Positions 54,055 to 63,661 of a stretch of DNA of 64,000 bases are shown piece after piece; position 1 is the stretch's first letter, and each line of letters begins with the position of its first letter. The DNA is from Clostridium pasteurianum. Its GTDB lineage: Bacteria; Bacillota; Clostridia; Clostridiales; Clostridiaceae. The notes under the pieces were generated by a model that was given only the letters and a program-made list of their open reading frames with translations, was not told where the DNA came from and ran no database searches. Where the stretch lies: positions 3,228,181-3,292,180 of the forward strand of contig NZ_MCGV01000001.1 in the NCBI RefSeq assembly GCF_001705235.1. Direction: 5' to 3'. The translations under genes were made by a program, and so were the position numbers.

Positions 54055-55767
54055 ATGAAAATTATAAAAGACTTAAAAGTTGGCATTAAATTGTATATTT
54101 CATTTTTGATTATGATGGCATTAATTGCGGTAGTTGGTGTAATGGCAATTATAAACTTAGAAAAAGTAAGTGCTAGATCTAATAAAATGTATAATTCAAA
54201 CTTGAAAAAAGTGTATTACTTAACTAAAACAGAGCAGGATCTGACAGAAGTAAGGGCAGATTTATTAAAGTTAGTATATCAGAAAGATCCTTCAATGATG
54301 CCTGAAGCTAAGAGCCAGATAGAAAAGGATGAGAAGGAAATTAGTACATTTGTTAAAAAATATGATGCTTTGCCTCAAAATGATGCTAGTAAGAATATTT
54401 GGGAAAATGTAAAAGAAATTAATGAAAAATATTTAGATGTATCTAACAAAACTGTAGAAGCTGTGGCTCAAAATGATTTTGATAAAGCAGAAAAATTGAA
54501 CAAGGGAAATAGTCAAAGTAGACAGGCTTTATTTAATCAAATAAACAAGCTTATAAATGATAATTCAAATGAAGCTAAACAGGACAATCGTGATAATTTA
54601 GCTACATGTTCAAATTTTATTAAGCTATTAATTATTGTGATAGTATTAGGACTAATAATATCAGTTTTAATTTCTACTACTTTAACGAGGGATATTAAAG
54701 GGTGTTTAAAAAGAATAAATGATTCTGCTAAAAAAATGGCTAATTATGATTTTTCTTTTGTACTTAAAGTTGATAGAAAAGATGAATTTGGAGATACAAG
54801 TAATTTCCTTATGAAAGCTCAGGAAAATGTTCAACATATTATAAGGACTATTATGGAGAATTCTCAGGATTTAAGTGCCTCAAGTGAAGAACTTTCAGCT
54901 ACAGTTGAGGAGCTTAGTTCAAAATTTGAGAATATAACTGAATCAACTAAAAACATAGCAGAGCAAGTTGAAAAAACAAGTTCATCATCTGAAGAATTGA
55001 CAGCATCTATAGAAGAAGTTAATTCGAATATAGATGAATTATCAAATAAAACATTGGATCAAAGCAATAACTCAAATGCATCTAAAGAAAAAGCTGTAGA
55101 AGTTAAAAACAGTGGAAAAAAATCTGTGCAGCGTGTGGATGACATTTATAAGAATAAAGAAAGAGAGATACTAAAATCTATAGAAGATGGAAAAGTTGTA
55201 AGTGAAATAAGGCAAATGGCAGAATCTATTGCTAGTATAGCAGAACAAACTAATTTACTCGCATTAAATGCTGCAATTGAAGCTGCTAGGGCAGGAGAAG
55301 CTGGAAAAGGATTTTCTGTTGTAGCAGAGGAAGTTAGGAAGCTTTCAGAGGAAGTAGGAGAATCTGTAGATAGCATAAAAAATACAATTGAAAAAGTACA
55401 AATGGCATTTAAAAATCTTTCAAGTAATGCCCGTGATGTTATGACATTTGTGAATGAGGATATAAAACCTGAACTTCAGGATTTAGAGAAAGTAGGGGAC
55501 AGATACTATGAAGATAGTAATTTTATAAGTTCAACATCAGACAAGATATCATCTATGGCACAGGCAATTAATAATACAATGAATGATTTAAGTAATGCTG
55601 TTCAGGATGTATCAGCTGGTGCTCAGAGTGTATCTGAAAACACATACAGCATAAGCGGTGGAATTGAAGAAGCTAGTGAGGGATTAAATCAAGTTGCAGA
55701 AACTTCTCAAAATCAGGCTGAGCTTGCATTGAAGCTAAACGAACTAGTACAAAAGTTCAGAATATAA
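54055..55767 (+). CDS. Methyl-accepting chemotaxis protein 2 of a tandem pair
   Basis: A 570-residue chemoreceptor, same architecture as the upstream copy. From the second transmembrane helix to the end the two are almost identical, while the sensor domain (about 60-190) differs at many positions, so the pair probably senses different or differently tuned signals through one output. AAGGGGAGAAG precedes the ATG. The gene ends inside the outer arm of hairpin copy VI (stop TAA 55765-55767). Confidence 0.94.
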   Translation: MKIIKDLKVGIKLYISFLIMMALIAVVGVMAIINLEKVSARSNKMYNSNLKKVYYLTKTEQDLTEVRADLLKLVYQKDPSMMPEAKSQIEKDEKEISTFVKKYDALPQNDASKNIWENVKEINEKYLDVSNKTVEAVAQNDFDKAEKLNKGNSQSRQALFNQINKLINDNSNEAKQDNRDNLATCSNFIKLLIIVIVLGLIISVLISTTLTRDIKGCLKRINDSAKKMANYDFSFVLKVDRKDEFGDTSNFLMKAQENVQHIIRTIMENSQDLSASSEELSATVEELSSKFENITESTKNIAEQVEKTSSSSEELTASIEEVNSNIDELSNKTLDQSNNSNASKEKAVEVKNSGKKSVQRVDDIYKNKEREILKSIEDGKVVSEIRQMAESIASIAEQTNLLALNAAIEAARAGEAGKGFSVVAEEVRKLSEEVGESVDSIKNTIEKVQMAFKNLSSNARDVMTFVNEDIKPELQDLEKVGDRYYEDSNFISSTSDKISSMAQAINNTMNDLSNAVQDVSAGAQSVSENTYSISGGIEEASEGLNQVAETSQNQAELALKLNELVQKFRI

Positions 55768-55954
55768 AGTAACGGTGTTTTGGAACGTTAAAAAAGTTCT
55801 ATAAATCTAAGATAAAAAAATAGTAAAATCCTAAGATATTTCAATAACTCACCGAAAAGCTGCTCAGACAATTGAAATATCTAAGGATTTTACTATTTTT
55901 TTATCAAGATTTATTAGAATTTTTTTAAATCGTTCCTTCAACACTGTTACTTTA
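55764..55954. repeat. Long hairpin repeat, copy VI (mcp/ade convergent junction)
   Basis: A 191-bp palindrome with outer arms ATAAAGTAACGGTGTT (55764-55779) and its near-complement (55939-55954, one mismatch). The left arm holds the TAA stop of mcp 2. Inner arms carry AAAAAAATAGTAAAATCCTA and AGATATTTCAATAACTCAC. Confidence 0.85.
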
Positions 55955-56035
55955 TTTTAGGGGTAAAGCAAGGAAGAAATTCCTCCGTACCTACGGAATT
56001 TTATAAATATTAGAATCTAAATCGTTTCAACACTG
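55955..56035 (-). repeat. Module C (reversed) and repeat end next to ade
   Basis: GGTAAAGCAAGGAAGAAATT and CCTCCGTACCTACGGAATTT are the reverse complement of module C at 4279. CAACACTGTTACTT (about 56025-56038) repeats the hairpin terminus and includes the TAA stop of ade. Confidence 0.75.
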
Positions 56036-57829
56036 TTACTTCAAAAACATAGGAATTATTTCACGTGTAAATACATTTATCATACCTAAATCAGACATCT
56101 TAACATCTGGAACTACAGGTAAAGCAAGTGTTGCTATACGCAAAAGTGGATCATCTGAAGCATTAATTCCTAAATCTATTAAAGCATTTTTTACGTTTTG
56201 TACTTCTACAGCTAATTCACTGCAAGGTTTTGGTGACATTAATCCTGCTATAGGTAAAGCTAGGTGTGCCAGAATTTTATTATCCTTGCCACAGCACATG
56301 CCGCCGCCTATTTTAATTAAATCCTCAGCAGCTAAATATGCATTTTCTGGAGTATCATAAACAATCATTAAATTGTGACAGTCATGGGCTACTGTACTTG
56401 CAACAGTTCCAGTTTTAGTTCCAAACCCGCTAACTATACCGAACCCTTTTGTATTAAAGCCCTTATGTCTATTTATTACTGCTATGAACTTCAAATCAGG
56501 GTTGTCAGAAATATTTATATATCCGTCCTTAACTGGAAGTTCCATCACATCTAAATCAGTTTGAGCAGATATTAAACTGCTGTATTTAATGATGTTTGTT
56601 TTGATTTTTCCATCTTTAATTGGAGCTTTTATTTTGAAATCTTCTACGGATAAATTATTTACATACATTGTATTTGTGTTTTCTATTTTAAAGTTCTTGT
56701 TTTCTTTTGGTGCTACTTTTAATTTGCCATTTTCGGCAGCTAATTTTCCTCCGAAGAATACAGCACTGGGTACTATTTTTTGTAAAGATTCTGTGAGGAA
56801 CATATCAGCAGCATAACCAGGGGCAATCGCTCCTAAATTTGTTATGCCAGCTTCACGAGCTACATTTAAAGTTGCACTTCTTATGGCATCTATTGGATTC
56901 ATACCGCACTTTATAGCTTTCATAACAGTTGCATTCATATGTCCAGTCTCAAGTATTTCAGCAGGTTCCTTGTCATCTGTACAGAAAGTTAAATTTGTTA
57001 AATATCTAAAGTCGTTAATATTTTTTACTACTTCAGCAACGTCCTTTGAGATAGAGCTTTCTCTGGCATCTACGTACATACCTGAACGCATTTTTTCACG
57101 AGCTTCTGAATTAACCCTAGATTCGTGGTCGGTTGTTGGTCCGCCGCATAAATAAGCAGATAATTCTCTGCCAGTTACAAAAGGGGCATGACCTTGTATA
57201 AACATACCCTTGTCTTCAACTACTTGAAGTATGTCTGAAATTCTATCATCATTATTTATTACTCCAACAAAGTCCATTACTTCTGCAAGCCCTATGACCA
57301 TATCCATTTTTAGCAGTTCTTCTATTTCTTTATATGTAAAAACTGCGCCTGAATTTTCTTTGCCTACAAGGGATGGCACGCATGAAGGAGCTAATAAATA
57401 CTCTCTAAGTGGAGCTTCTTTTCCACATTCCTGCATGTATTTTACACCCTCAATTCCGCATACATTTCCTATTTCATGAGGATCAGTAATTACAGTTGTA
57501 GTTCCAAAAGGTAAAACTGCTTCTCCAAAATGTTTAGGTGTCATCATTGTGCTTTCAATGTGTATATGTGCATCAATGAAACCAGGTACTAGGTACTGTC
57601 CATGTCCGTCATAATGATTTTCTGCTTCTATTTTCTTGACATTTGTATTTAGACCATCAGGGTTACAGTCTATGTGTGAGATAAAGCCTTTATAAATACC
57701 AACGTTGGCTTTGTAAATCTCACCTGTGAATACATTTACTAAATTTACGTTCTCAATTACAAGATCAGATTTTTTTTCCCCTAAAGCTGCTTCGATTAAA
57801 CCTTTTTTATTTTCGCATTTAATTTTCAT
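56036..57829 (-). CDS. ade: Adenine deaminase
   Basis: A 597-residue amidohydrolase-superfamily enzyme that converts adenine to hypoxanthine and ammonia in purine salvage. Visible are VPGFIDAHIHIESTMMTP (metal-binding HxH), TTTVITDPHEIGNV, QGHAP and TFCTDDKEP, with the C-terminal GTVASTVAHDCHNL and GGGMCCG blocks of bacterial Ade. The ATG follows AGAGGAGA. No purine riboswitch was found upstream. The stop codon is formed by a repeat terminus. Confidence 0.95.
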   Translation of the reverse strand: MKIKCENKKGLIEAALGEKKSDLVIENVNLVNVFTGEIYKANVGIYKGFISHIDCNPDGLNTNVKKIEAENHYDGHGQYLVPGFIDAHIHIESTMMTPKHFGEAVLPFGTTTVITDPHEIGNVCGIEGVKYMQECGKEAPLREYLLAPSCVPSLVGKENSGAVFTYKEIEELLKMDMVIGLAEVMDFVGVINNDDRISDILQVVEDKGMFIQGHAPFVTGRELSAYLCGGPTTDHESRVNSEAREKMRSGMYVDARESSISKDVAEVVKNINDFRYLTNLTFCTDDKEPAEILETGHMNATVMKAIKCGMNPIDAIRSATLNVAREAGITNLGAIAPGYAADMFLTESLQKIVPSAVFFGGKLAAENGKLKVAPKENKNFKIENTNTMYVNNLSVEDFKIKAPIKDGKIKTNIIKYSSLISAQTDLDVMELPVKDGYINISDNPDLKFIAVINRHKGFNTKGFGIVSGFGTKTGTVASTVAHDCHNLMIVYDTPENAYLAAEDLIKIGGGMCCGKDNKILAHLALPIAGLMSPKPCSELAVEVQNVKNALIDLGINASDDPLLRIATLALPVVPDVKMSDLGMINVFTREIIPMFLK

Positions 57830-58043
57830 ACTATATCTCCTCTTAGTTGTATATTCTATGAACTAATTTATAGTGAAAGTTATTAAGACATCGTTATTTT
57901 TTTAGATGTCTAAGTTAGTACTAGAATAAAGAAAAATAAATTCATATTTCCCTTTCTGAGTAAGATATTATGATAAATATAGTTAATTAGGTAAAGCTTA
58001 TTATAATATTCTAACCGTTTCTATAGTAATAATCAATATACTT

Positions 58044-58075
58044 ATAAAAAAACAGCCAGTATTTAAACTAGCTGT
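58044..58075 (-). terminator. Terminator overlapping the murE stop
   Basis: On the minus strand ACAGCTAGT (58067-58075) pairs with ACTGGCTGT (58052-58060), one wobble, followed by TTTTTT. The first arm includes the TAG stop of murE. Confidence 0.88.
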
Positions 58076-59525
58076 ACTGTAAAATTTCATGAACTATTTC
58101 TCTATCGTCAAAATGTATTTTCTTGTCGCCTATAATCTGATAGTCTTCATGACCTTTTCCGGCTATTATTAGTATGTCATCATCCTTTAGAATATTAATG
58201 CCTCGTTCAATTGCTTTTTTTCTATTAGTTATTTTTTCATAGGATGAATTTATAGTTTCCATGCCTCGTTCTATGTCTCTTATTATTTTATCCGGATTTT
58301 CGCTTCTTGGGTTATCTGAAGTTATTATGCAGTAATCCGACAGAATTCCAACTGCCATTCCCATAAGCCCGCGCTTACTTTGATCTCTATCGCCGCCGCA
58401 GCCAAATACAGTTATAATCCTTCCATCGGTCATTTCTCTTGCCATTATTAATAGCTTTTCTAGGGAATCCGGTGTGTGTGCATAGTCTATTATTATATTT
58501 TTATTTGAAGGATTTTTTATCATCTCAAGTCTTCCACGAACCGGTTTTATTTGGGGAACAGCTTTTAATATATCTTCTATTTCAAGTCCTAGACATAGGC
58601 ATGCACCAATAGATGCTAGAACATTATACACAGTGAATTCACCTGGAATGTTTACTGTTACTCTTGAGCTAAAATTCTTAAAAGTAACTTTAAAACTTAC
58701 TGAGTTTGGATTGTATACTATATCGTTTGCCATAAGGTCTGCCTTAGTAAGTATTCCATAAGTGAAAAATTTGCATGGAGCCTTTCCTATAATTTCTCTT
58801 CCAAAATTGTCATCTAGATTGATTACACCAATAGGGCATTTGTAGAATAATTTAAGCTTTTCATGCTTGTAATTTTCCATAGTTCCGTGTTCATCTAAAT
58901 GATCCTGAGATAGATTTGTAAATACACCAACATTAAAATCACAGAAGTCAACTCTATTTTTATGTAGTGCAGAAGAAGTAACCTCCATTATGGCATTTTT
59001 AGCATCCTTTTTCAGAAAAGTGCTTAGAATCTGTTCAAGCTCTAAAGCTTCTGGTGTAGTAGGATTGATTTTTTCTACGTTTATTTCTTTATTCTTAAGT
59101 TCATATCCTAGGGTGCCTATGGTTCCAGTACTTTCACCGTAAGCTTCCAGTATATCGCATATGTAATGTATAACTGAAGTTTTGCCGTTAGTGCCTGTAA
59201 CTCCAACAACCTTTAATTTTTTAGAGGGTTCTCCATAAAATAAGTTACATATACTAGCTAAAGCCACTTTAGAATTTTCAGTTTTTATTACAGTGGCATT
59301 CTGAAGCTCAGGACAAATATCCTCGTCAACTATAACTGCTGCTGCGCCATTTTTAACAGCTTCCTTTATAAAACTGTGTCCGTCAACTCGTGTGCCTTTT
59401 ATGGAAACAAATATGTAATCTTTTTTTACTTTTTTAGAATTATAACTTATGCCCTTAATATCTATATCAGAATTTCCACTTAAAATTTTATAATCTATAT
59501 CCTTTAACAATGCTTTTAATAACAT
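58068..59525 (-). CDS. murE: UDP-N-acetylmuramoyl-tripeptide synthetase MurE
   Basis: A 485-residue Mur ligase. MurE adds the third amino acid to UDP-MurNAc-L-Ala-D-Glu in peptidoglycan synthesis. ATP-binding VVGVTGTNGKTSVIHYIC is near residue 107, followed by NPTTPEALEL, EVTSSALHKNRV and YAHTPDSLEKLL. TSDNPRSENP is the DNPR motif that marks the meso-diaminopimelate-specific form rather than the lysine form. It stands alone, away from a dcw cluster. Confidence 0.95.
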   Translation of the reverse strand: MLLKALLKDIDYKILSGNSDIDIKGISYNSKKVKKDYIFVSIKGTRVDGHSFIKEAVKNGAAAVIVDEDICPELQNATVIKTENSKVALASICNLFYGEPSKKLKVVGVTGTNGKTSVIHYICDILEAYGESTGTIGTLGYELKNKEINVEKINPTTPEALELEQILSTFLKKDAKNAIMEVTSSALHKNRVDFCDFNVGVFTNLSQDHLDEHGTMENYKHEKLKLFYKCPIGVINLDDNFGREIIGKAPCKFFTYGILTKADLMANDIVYNPNSVSFKVTFKNFSSRVTVNIPGEFTVYNVLASIGACLCLGLEIEDILKAVPQIKPVRGRLEMIKNPSNKNIIIDYAHTPDSLEKLLIMAREMTDGRIITVFGCGGDRDQSKRGLMGMAVGILSDYCIITSDNPRSENPDKIIRDIERGMETINSSYEKITNRKKAIERGINILKDDDILIIAGKGHEDYQIIGDKKIHFDDREIVHEILQYS

Positions 59526-59644
59526 TTGTATTCCTCCAGCTTATTGATTTTATTTTGAAATTCAGCTTACACTTGTTGCAAAATGCTGTTTTTAAGTATT
59601 ATGCCACAAGTATAAGCTAATATCAAATTAACCCTCTTTTTATT

Positions 59645-59687
59645 TACAATATTTATTATATACGTAATTTTAACAATAAATATTGTA
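59645..59687. promoter_or_regulatory. Inverted repeat in the murE/AraC divergent region
   Basis: Perfect 13-bp arms TACAATATTTATT (59645-59657) and complement (59675-59687) with a 17-base spacer, about 55 bases before the AraC-type gene. It is a candidate operator for autoregulation. Confidence 0.6.
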
Positions 59688-59742
59688 TATATTGCTTGAT
59701 ATATTGTAAAAAATGCTTTATGATTTTTATGAGGTGTTTTAT

Positions 59743-60588
59743 ATGAACAATAAGAAAGGATATCTTAACCGTGATTTTCAGCTTTTTCACTTAAAGGATA
59801 AAAAAAGTCAAAGCTTTGAATTTCACTACCATGATTTCAATAAAATAATAATATTTATATCAGGAAAAGTTACATATCTTATTGAAGGAAAGGCATATTA
59901 TCTTAAGCCCTGGGATATTCTTCTTGTAAATAATCATGATGTACATAAGCCAATTATTGATCCATCTGAAACCTATGAGAGGATAATAATATGGGCGAAT
60001 TCGGATTTTATAGAAGAGCACAACTATGAAAATTGCAATCTTTCCACATGCTTTAAGCTAGCAAGAGAAAAAAGCTTTAATTTAGTGAGGCTTGAAAGTA
60101 AGCTTCAGGAAAACATAAAATTTATAATAAACTCCCTTGAAAATTCCTTAAGTTCAGAGGAGTTTGGCAGTAAGCTTTTAAGCAATTCACTTTTTATTCA
60201 GCTTATAATATATTTAAATAGGGTTCATTTAAGTCATAAGTATCTGGGAGGTAAGGAAGCTCTTGAATATGACAGACAAATTGAAAAAATATTAAAGTAC
60301 ATAAATTCAAATTTAGGAGAGGAGCTTTCTATAGAAAATTTGGCTCAAAGATTTTATATGAGTAAGTATTATCTTATGCACAAGTTTAAGGAAGAAACGG
60401 GTTATACCCTGCATAACTATGTAATGCAAAAAAGGCTCCTAATGTCAAAGGATATTATAAAGAGCGGCGAAACTATTACAGCAGCTTATGAACAATGCGG
60501 TTTTAATGATTATTCTTGTTTTTTTCGCGCCTTTAAAAAAATGTTCAATAAGTCACCTAGAGAATTTGCAAAAGAGTATATAATCTAA
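59743..60588 (+). CDS. AraC-family transcriptional regulator with cupin sensor
   Basis: A 281-residue AraC-type activator. The N-terminal half is a cupin-like ligand domain (FEFHYHDFNKIIIFISGKVTY split over residues 24-44; LKPWDILLVNNHDVH). The C-terminal 100 residues carry the double helix-turn-helix: LSIENLAQRFYMSKYYLMHKF and the signature YEQCGFNDYSCFFRAFKK, then FNKSPREFAKEY. GAGGTG sets the ATG at 59743, ten codons inside a longer frame. Target genes are unknown, and no sugar operon is adjacent. Confidence 0.92.
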   Translation: MNNKKGYLNRDFQLFHLKDKKSQSFEFHYHDFNKIIIFISGKVTYLIEGKAYYLKPWDILLVNNHDVHKPIIDPSETYERIIIWANSDFIEEHNYENCNLSTCFKLAREKSFNLVRLESKLQENIKFIINSLENSLSSEEFGSKLLSNSLFIQLIIYLNRVHLSHKYLGGKEALEYDRQIEKILKYINSNLGEELSIENLAQRFYMSKYYLMHKFKEETGYTLHNYVMQKRLLMSKDIIKSGETITAAYEQCGFNDYSCFFRAFKKMFNKSPREFAKEYII

Positions 60589-60716
60589 AAAAATAACTTT
60601 AAATACATGTACTCATGTTTTAACTGGTAATAAGATATAAAAATGAGAAAACGAGTATTAATTGCAGTATAAAGTAAAATATTCACAAATACTAAGAAAA
60701 TAATGATTTTATTAGC

Positions 60717-60746
60717 TTGACACAGAGGGGCATTATGTAATATAAT
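60717..60746 (+). promoter_or_regulatory. Strong sigma-A promoter of tRNA-Trp
   Basis: Consensus TTGACA (60717-60722), 18 bases, consensus TATAAT (60741-60746), about 50 bases before the tRNA. Confidence 0.92.
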
Positions 60747-60796
60747 GTTTCTTGTCGGCAGCGACAGAATATAGAAATCACGGTAAAATTAAATAT

Positions 60797-60872
60797 AGGG
60801 GTATAGCTCAATTGGTAGAGTAGCGGTCTCCAAAACCGTTTGCTGTGGGTTCAAGTCCTACTACCCCTGCCA
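60797..60872 (+). tRNA. trnW: tRNA-Trp (anticodon CCA)
   Basis: The acceptor AGGGGTA (60797-60803) pairs with TACCCCT (60862-60868), followed by G and encoded CCA. The D arm AGCTCAATTGGTAGAGT, the anticodon loop CTCCAAA and the T arm GGGTTCAAGTCC are canonical. Confidence 0.97.
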
Positions 60873-60884
60873 AATTAAAGTTTA

Positions 60885-60919
60885 GGTGTCTCAATGGTGT
60901 TTGAGGCACTTTTTATTTT
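60885..60919 (+). terminator. Terminator of tRNA-Trp
   Basis: GTGTCTCAA (60885-60893) pairs with TTGAGGCAC (60901-60909), with one wobble, followed by TTTTTATTTTTT. Confidence 0.9.
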
Positions 60920-61037
60920 TTGGAATTTTGGATGATATAGCATGCTTTGAAGTAGGCAAAGGTGAGAAAGTCTAAATAATACATGATTTTGCCTCATAAG
61001 GTTATTAGTATCCTAATAAATAATAAGGAGGAATAAA

Positions 61038-61289
61038 ATGGCAGCGTTTGTGTTATTATTGAAAGAATATGAGGATGAAAATATAGTAGTATATAAGTTT
61101 GGACCTAATGAGGAGAGTATGGGTAAAATAGAATTAAATAAAAAGACTAAGATGTTTAATGAGTTGGAATCTGTTCCGGATTCTGGTCATTCATCACAAT
61201 TTTATTTTGATAGGGCAGCCCAACGATTGGCTAGATGCTTCATTAAAGAAGGAGGAAAATTTCCTAATAGGACAACATTTGAATCTTAG
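61038..61289 (+). CDS. Hypothetical 83-aa protein
   Basis: I do not recognise it. The start is supported by AAGGAGGAATAAA before the ATG. The product begins MAAFVLLLKEYEDENIVVY and has a mixed beta/helical pattern with DRAAQRLARCF near the C-terminus and no signal or membrane segment. Its size and isolated position near another orphan gene resemble immunity proteins of contact-dependent toxins, but no toxin gene is seen. Confidence 0.7.
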   Translation: MAAFVLLLKEYEDENIVVYKFGPNEESMGKIELNKKTKMFNELESVPDSGHSSQFYFDRAAQRLARCFIKEGGKFPNRTTFES

Positions 61290-61451
61290 CAAAATAAATT
61301 AATTTAAATAATGAATAAATTAAGCTTAATACATAAATTCAATTCTATGATAGGATTGCTCATCTTAACATTAGAATAGGAGTTGATTTTTTAGCATTTT
61401 TGATTATACATGTAGATGAAAATTTTGTGCCTACTAAAATGAGGTGATGTA

Positions 61452-62090
61452 ATGAGAGTAAAGTGCATAGAAAATAGCAATAAATTACCTAATATAACTG
61501 TAAGTAAAATATATACAGTGTATGAAGGTGAATTTATAACAATCAGTAAAGAAAAACATTATGTTATGCTTAAAATTGAAGATGATTATGGAAGTGTAAT
61601 TCCATATGATGCAGGATATTTTAAAATTATTTCTGATAAAAATACTAATTATGTTGAAACTAAAATAGCAGAGAACAAATATAAGTTTACGCATAAATTT
61701 ATTTCATATGATTTTTTTGGGTCAATGTTATATGATGGAGTAGGTACTTCTTTAGATGATTTTTCGGAGGCTAAAAAAGATATATATAAACTAGAAATGA
61801 GCAAAGAAGAAATGCATGAAATAATAAAAGGAGATAATGAAGATGAAAGAGATTTCATACTAGAGTTAGCAATAGAAGTAAGGAATGATTGCTTTGCTGA
61901 AGATGTTATTAGGTTGTGTCATAAACAATTGAATGAATGGAAAATGGATAAAAGCTTGGAAACATCATTTTTGTATTTGAGTAATTTTAAGAATGATTGT
62001 GTAAATGATTTTTTTATTGAATATCTATCTGAAAATGAAAAAGGAAATGAAAAATTAGATAAAATAGTAATTGACTATTTCGATAATTAA
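61452..62090 (+). CDS. Hypothetical 212-aa protein with SH3-like N-terminus
   Basis: Unrecognised as a whole. Residues 1-60 (VKCIENSNKLPNITVSKIYT, VMLKIEDDYGSVIPYD) have the strand pattern of small SH3-like phage and bacterial proteins. The rest is acidic and helical with EDERDFILELAIEVRNDCFA, a possible immunity-type or HEAT-like helical region. GAGGTGATG precedes the ATG. A tiny reading frame behind another GGAGG (62091) stops after nine codons and may be a remnant. Confidence 0.7.
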   Translation: MRVKCIENSNKLPNITVSKIYTVYEGEFITISKEKHYVMLKIEDDYGSVIPYDAGYFKIISDKNTNYVETKIAENKYKFTHKFISYDFFGSMLYDGVGTSLDDFSEAKKDIYKLEMSKEEMHEIIKGDNEDERDFILELAIEVRNDCFAEDVIRLCHKQLNEWKMDKSLETSFLYLSNFKNDCVNDFFIEYLSENEKGNEKLDKIVIDYFDN

Positions 62091-62201
62091 GGAGGAATAG
62101 ATCAATAGTGCGTAAAGGATATAAACAAAATATTTGAACTATAATAAACAAACAAGAACATAATCTTATAGAGGATAACAAGTTAAAAAAATATATAGCA
62201 G

Positions 62202-62246
62202 AAAGATCACGAGTTGAAAAATTAAAAACTTGTGGTCTTTTTTATT
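62202..62246 (+). terminator. Intrinsic terminator
   Basis: AAAGATCACGAGTT (62202-62215) pairs with AACTTGTGGTCTTT (62227-62240), with wobble pairs, followed by TTT. Confidence 0.88.
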
Positions 62247-62368
62247 ATGCTTCAAACAGAACTCATCAAATTAATAACACTGCTTCTTGAAAAGTATATA
62301 TAAAATATTTACTTTTTATATATATAATATATTATATGATATAATTTAGTAAAAAAGGAGGAGCTATA

Positions 62369-63544
62369 ATGAGAAAAAAATTAAGCTGCCTATTAATGAT
62401 TTTTATAATGTTTTTAACTATACAAGGGACATCAGATGTTTTAGCAGATGAACTTCAAAACGTTAAGCTTAACAATTACAATGCTACTTCTAAAACTGCT
62501 GATGTTACCATGCCAAACTCAAAGGAGAATGATGATATTTATGACAAGGCTCTTTTAATTGGACGATTTGATACAAGTGATCCTGCAGGTCCAAAGTTTG
62601 CATGGAGTAATACTACAATTAAAGCTAAGTTTAAAGGAACTGGAATAAGCGTGAATTTTAAGATAATAGGTGATAACTGGTTTGATGTAATAATTGATGG
62701 CCAGTTAAAAACACCAATTTATGTAAGTGAAACTACAGCATTTCCTATGACCTTAGCCTCGGGACTAAAAAATGAAAAACATACCTTGGAGTTAGTTAAA
62801 AGAACTGAGGCCTTTTGGGGTGAAGTACAATTTTTAGGGCTTACTGTTACAGATGGAAAATTGCTTGATCCACCAACTCCGTCCTCTAGGCGCATAATGT
62901 TTATTGGTGATTCAATTACTTGTGGATATGGAGATGAAGGCACTGATCCAAAACAAAAAGCCCAAGAGGAACATGAAAACTCTAATTTAGCTTATGGAGC
63001 TTTAACTGCTAAAAATCTAGGTGCAGATTCTATGATTATCGGTTGGTCAGGAATAGGAATACTTCGTGATTGTGATGGACACTCTTCAAATGTAATGCCT
63101 AAGCGCTATGACACAATAGTACCTTATACCTCAAATAAACTTTGGGACTCTAACAAGTGGACTCCTAAGGTAATAGTTATTAATCTTGGTACAAATGACT
63201 TTAGTGTTGACCCAAAAGTAAGTTCACCAATTCCAGATAAAACAGCCTTTACATCAGCATACTCAGCTTTTTTAGATCATATAAGAAGTCAGTATCCTAA
63301 GGCATACATTTATTGTGCAATTGGACCTATGCTATCAGGCGACAAGCTTAAAATTCAACGAGAGTACGTTAGAGATATGGTTAGATCAAGAAAATCAGCT
63401 GGTGACAACAGAATTCATTTTATTGAGTTCCCTATTCAAAATCCACACAATGGTTATGGTGAGGAGCACCATCCTAGTTTAAAAACTCATGCATTAATGG
63501 CTAGCCAGCTTACTGAACAAATTAAAGATGATTTGGGTTGGTAA
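62369..63544 (+). CDS. Secreted carbohydrate esterase family 2 type SGNH hydrolase
   Basis: A 391-residue exported esterase. After a signal peptide (about 27 residues) a beta-sandwich domain (about 55-165; LIGRFDTSDPAGPKFAWSN, ISVNFKIIGDNWFDVIIDGQ) precedes a GDSL/SGNH domain: FIGDSITCGYG (nucleophile Ser near 182), GWSGIG, LGTNDFS and EEHHPSLKTH (catalytic Asp/His region). This order matches CE2 deacetylases that act on plant polysaccharides. AAAGGAGGAG precedes the ATG. Confidence 0.9.
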   Translation: MRKKLSCLLMIFIMFLTIQGTSDVLADELQNVKLNNYNATSKTADVTMPNSKENDDIYDKALLIGRFDTSDPAGPKFAWSNTTIKAKFKGTGISVNFKIIGDNWFDVIIDGQLKTPIYVSETTAFPMTLASGLKNEKHTLELVKRTEAFWGEVQFLGLTVTDGKLLDPPTPSSRRIMFIGDSITCGYGDEGTDPKQKAQEEHENSNLAYGALTAKNLGADSMIIGWSGIGILRDCDGHSSNVMPKRYDTIVPYTSNKLWDSNKWTPKVIVINLGTNDFSVDPKVSSPIPDKTAFTSAYSAFLDHIRSQYPKAYIYCAIGPMLSGDKLKIQREYVRDMVRSRKSAGDNRIHFIEFPIQNPHNGYGEEHHPSLKTHALMASQLTEQIKDDLGW

Positions 63545-63586
63545 ATCTTAATTAGATTTTACAATGGAATTATATAATATTAAAAG

Positions 63587-63618
63587 TTGCAGCTGACTTA
63601 ATTCCCGCTGCAATTTTT
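63587..63618 (+). terminator. Intrinsic terminator of the esterase gene
   Basis: TTGCAGC (63587-63593) pairs with GCTGCAA (63607-63613), followed by TTTTT. Confidence 0.85.
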
Positions 63619-63661
63619 GCATAAATATATTATAATGATAAAATATATAACAAAATGCTTT

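Noticed and set aside
57885-57911. AGACATC/GATGTCT stem upstream of ade as a purine riboswitch
   Set aside because: Only a 7-bp stem is present; the conserved three-way junction and loop sequences of purine riboswitches are missing.
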